Source: Luteolibacter yonseiensis
GTDB lineage: Bacteria > Verrucomicrobiota > Verrucomicrobiia > Verrucomicrobiales > Akkermansiaceae
Length of the DNA stretch: 64,000 bases
Direction: 5' to 3'
NCBI RefSeq assembly: GCF_016595465.1
Contig: NZ_JAENIK010000011.1
Coordinates: 62,001-126,000, forward strand
In this document: positions 61,463-64,000 of the stretch, piece by piece
Numbering within the stretch: the first letter of the stretch is position 1
Layout: each line of letters opens with the position of its first letter
Program-made: the position numbers and the translations under genes
The notes under the pieces: generated by a model
Database searches by the model: none
What the model was told of the DNA's origin: nothing
The model's input: only the letters and a program-made list of their open reading frames with translations

Positions 61463-62770
61463 ATGCCCGCCGTGCTCGAAAACATTTCCTCACTTCTCGA
61501 AACCGCTCCCGCAACACCGGCTTACCTGCCCGCCTGGTTCGCAACCCGCCAGCAGGCCGCCTGGCAGCGTTTCCTCGCCACTCCCGCTCCGAAGCGCGGG
61601 GACGAAACCTGGCGCTTCTCCAGCATCAAGCAGCTGGACTTCTCCAGCTTCCGGAAGGCGCCCGCCGCCGGAGTGAACGACCTCATCGCCCGCTCGACCG
61701 GACTCGAGGCTCCTGCTGCGAAACTCATTTTTGTGAATGACGAACTGGTGCACGTGGAGTCGCATCTTCCGGAGGGCGTCATCTGCCTCCCCCTTGCTGA
61801 AGCGCTCGTTTCCCACAGCGACCTCGTTCAGGCTCATTTCATGAAACAGGAGACGCGTCTCGGTTCCGCCAAGTTCGCCGCGCTGCATGAAGCCTCCCTC
61901 ACGAACGGTCTCTTCGTTCATGTGTCGGACAAGACCGAGGTGGAAGGAACCATCGAGATCCACCACTGGATCGCGGGTGAGAACACCGTCATCTTCCCGC
62001 ACACGCTTGTCGTCACCGGGAAGAGCTCGAAGGTCCGTGTCGTCGATATCTTCCGCTCCGCCGAGGACATCCAGCCGGGGCTCGCCATCGCTTTCAACGA
62101 TCTCTGCGCCGGCCAGAACTCGAAGCTCGACTACGTCGCCATCCAGGCGTTCAACGAGGTCACCCGCGTCATCCAGATCAACGAGACCGCGACCTTCCGT
62201 GACGCGTCGGCCACCAGCCTCCTCCTCAACACCGGAGCTTCGTGGGCGCGCAACGAATCCCTTTCCCGCCTCGAAGGGCCGGGTTCGCGTTCGGACATGC
62301 TTTCCGTGAGCATTCCGGCCCACGAACAGGAATACGACCAGCGCACCTTCCAGCACCACGTCTCGGAAGGCGCCTATTCGGACCTGCTCTACAAGAATTC
62401 GCTCTACGATGAATCCCGTACCATTTTCTCCGGGCTCATCTTCGTGGACGAGGGAGCGCACCACACCGACGCCTACCAGACCTGCCGGAACCTGCTGATG
62501 AGCGACACCTGCGAGGCGAACTCCATGCCGGGCCTTGAGATCAATGCCGACCAGGTGAAGTGTTCGCACGGCAGCACCTCCTCGCAGATCAGCGATGAGG
62601 AGATCTTCTACCTCCGCGCCCGGGGCATCCCTCCGGTGAACGCCCGCCAGCTCATCGCCCGCGGATTTTCGGTGGATGTGCTGGAGCGTTTGAAAAACGA
62701 CGAGATCGAGGAACTCGTCCTCAGGTTCATCGACGAGAAATTCGCCCACATCGCTTCGTTCGTCGCTTGA
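61463..62770 (+). CDS. sufD: Fe-S cluster assembly protein SufD
   Basis: A 435-residue SufD. ETWRFSSIKQLDFSSF lies near residue 50, and the family core includes HTDAYQTCRNLLMSD, EANSMPGLEINADQVKCSHG and SDEEIFYLRARGIP. It starts at ATG 61463, 43 bp after sufB. It forms the SufBC2D complex. No sufS or sufE follows within the window; the next gene encodes a TPR protein. Confidence 0.96.
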   Translation: MPAVLENISSLLETAPATPAYLPAWFATRQQAAWQRFLATPAPKRGDETWRFSSIKQLDFSSFRKAPAAGVNDLIARSTGLEAPAAKLIFVNDELVHVESHLPEGVICLPLAEALVSHSDLVQAHFMKQETRLGSAKFAALHEASLTNGLFVHVSDKTEVEGTIEIHHWIAGENTVIFPHTLVVTGKSSKVRVVDIFRSAEDIQPGLAIAFNDLCAGQNSKLDYVAIQAFNEVTRVIQINETATFRDASATSLLLNTGASWARNESLSRLEGPGSRSDMLSVSIPAHEQEYDQRTFQHHVSEGAYSDLLYKNSLYDESRTIFSGLIFVDEGAHHTDAYQTCRNLLMSDTCEANSMPGLEINADQVKCSHGSTSSQISDEEIFYLRARGIPPVNARQLIARGFSVDVLERLKNDEIEELVLRFIDEKFAHIASFVA

Positions 62771-62807
62771 GCGAACTGGCGCGTGGACATCCGGGCGGTG
62801 TCTTCCT

Positions 62808-64000
62808 ATGATTGCCGCCGTGAAACTCGTGACGGGCATCGCCTGCATCCTGGGCACCGCGTTGCCCGGGGCGGTCGATCCACGGGTTGAATTCGCGTTC
62901 GGCGTGCTGGAGGAACAGCGCGGAATGGATTCCGCGCCGGAGCATTTTGAAAAAGCCCGCCTGGCGGATCCCCTAGCCGTGCCCTTGGTGGAGCGTGGGG
63001 TAAGCCGGCGGCTCGAAGCGGGGGACCGGGCGGCGGCGGTGAAACTTTTCCGGGATCTCGCAACCGCCCGCCCGGACGACCTGGAGGTGCAACTGCTCTT
63101 TGCCGATTTCCTGACGCAGCAGGGGAAAGGGGACTCGCTCGCTACGAAACTTGCGACCGACGCTCTTGAAAACGCTCTGAAAAAGAACGCCGGGAATCCG
63201 CAGGTAATCCAGCGGCTCCACCCGATCTATCAGGCCGCGAACCGGACCGCGGATGCCGCCGCCCTGCTTGACCTGCTCACTCCCGACGATCCTGAATCCG
63301 CCTTGCTTTACGCCTCCCTCAGCCGGAGCGTGGTCGAGGGGGAGGAGGATGCCAGACGCGGGAAGCTTGACCGGCACTATCTCTCCGCCACCGCTGCTCA
63401 TCCGGAGGACGCCACATTGGCCCGCGCGGCGTCGGAATATTTCCGTGAGAGCGGCAGGATGGACCTGGCCGTGTCATTGCTTGAGAAACATGTCGCTGCC
63501 GCACCCGCCTCTCTCGGCCTGCGGACCCGCCTGGGGGTGCTCTATTTCGCCGCGCAACAGGATGAAAAGGGGATCGCCACCTTGAAGGAGGTGCTGGAGA
63601 TCAATCCGCAACAGTCGCTCGCCCACCAGGCGTTGGCGAAGTTCCACCGCTCGCACGGCAATCCGGAGCTCGCCCGTTACCATTCCAGCGAACTTCTCAA
63701 ACTTCGCGGCGGATCGGCCGATGAATTCCTGAAACTCGGCGAAGAATGGCTTGCGGCGGACGATCCGAGAGCCGCCCGCCTTCTGTTAGAGCGCGCGGTC
63801 TTCCAATACCCGGATCATTTCGAACTGTTGCAAAAGCTCGCCATCGCAACCCGCCGCGATCCCGAGACCCGGGAAAATGCCGCGAGACTTTTCCGTGAAG
63901 CGGAGGCCGCGCAGCCTGAAACGGTGAAGAATGCCCCGGCTTTTCTTGTCGAGTCGGCGGAGACGCTCATCGCGCAAGGGCAGGGCAAGGCGGCGGAAGA
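62808..64000 (+). CDS. TPR-repeat protein, truncated by window edge
   Basis: An open frame from ATG 62808 runs off the end without a stop (at least 397 codons). A signal-like N-terminus (KLVTGIACILGTALPGAV) is followed by helical TPR-like repeats, such as DLEVQLLFADFLTQQGKGD, GLRTRLGVLYFAAQQDEKGI and SLAHQALAKFHRSHGNPELA. It lies 37 bp after sufD and may be co-transcribed. It is probably a periplasmic or outer-membrane-associated scaffold. Confidence 0.8.
   Translation, partial: MIAAVKLVTGIACILGTALPGAVDPRVEFAFGVLEEQRGMDSAPEHFEKARLADPLAVPLVERGVSRRLEAGDRAAAVKLFRDLATARPDDLEVQLLFADFLTQQGKGDSLATKLATDALENALKKNAGNPQVIQRLHPIYQAANRTADAAALLDLLTPDDPESALLYASLSRSVVEGEEDARRGKLDRHYLSATAAHPEDATLARAASEYFRESGRMDLAVSLLEKHVAAAPASLGLRTRLGVLYFAAQQDEKGIATLKEVLEINPQQSLAHQALAKFHRSHGNPELARYHSSELLKLRGGSADEFLKLGEEWLAADDPRAARLLLERAVFQYPDHFELLQKLAIATRRDPETRENAARLFREAEAAQPETVKNAPAFLVESAETLIAQGQGKAAE

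Noticed and set aside
1-64000. CRISPR array
   Set aside because: No series of identical short direct repeats with unique spacers was seen; the only closely spaced repetition is the tRNA array.

Overview
The window looks like a stretch of chromosome from a GC-rich member of the Verrucomicrobiota, most probably Verrucomicrobiales (Luteolibacter/Haloferula-like). This is inferred from the gene content: SHD1-like domains, a DUF6797-type cytochrome protein, DUF2264, many secreted hypotheticals, and few clear Shine-Dalgarno sites. No rRNA or other direct taxonomic marker is present, so the placement rests on inference.

Layout. 0-8.6 kb is an iron-uptake locus. It has two divergent TonB-dependent siderophore receptors, then a PiuC-type hydroxylase, a PepSY membrane protein, a TPR protein, and TonB-ExbB-ExbD with a small coiled-coil membrane protein. 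Fur-box-like 7-1-7 palindromes precede the receptors and tonB, and recur at 22.6 kb beside a small four-cysteine protein. 8.9-15 kb holds a secreted C39-like protease, trmL, a membrane protein, recQ, def and a glutaredoxin. 15.2-21.6 kb is a convergent pair of very large cytoplasmic carbohydrate enzymes, a six-hairpin glycosidase-like protein and a GH94-type phosphorylase. 23.7-25.5 kb is an AT-richer two-gene cassette (AAA ATPase plus HNH nuclease) resembling the Septu anti-phage system. 25.6-51.7 kb is mostly chromosomal housekeeping and secreted proteins: tyrS, a GH128-like protein, tRNA-His, rnc, a second C39-like protease, a Nudix hydrolase, a three-gene coupled operon (GNAT, HAD, esterase-like), fur, an ECF sigma fusion, an ABC-F ATPase, an LRR_5 protein, nrdR, lspA, a sterol-desaturase-like protein, ileS and a cytochrome c protein. 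57-62.8 kb holds opgG and a Fur-family regulator followed by sufC-sufB-sufD. A truncated TPR gene ends the window.

The most unusual part is 52.7-56.9 kb. About ten closely spaced tRNA genes (Gly, Met, Pro, Ala-like, Phe, His, Gln, Leu, Leu, Lys, plus a miniature His-like cloverleaf) are followed on the same strand by a 268-residue protein of unknown function, an RtcB RNA ligase and an HNH nuclease gene carrying a one-base frameshift. Several of these tRNAs lack the conserved elbow: position 55 of the T-loop is G instead of U, and the D-loop lacks the GG pair. Two have Leu anticodons but short variable loops, and one has C instead of the near-universal U33. The ordinary tRNA-His at 28.7 kb in the same window is fully canonical. 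The array may be a tRNA decoy or repair system acting with RtcB, or a mobile tRNA array; the sequence alone does not decide between these.
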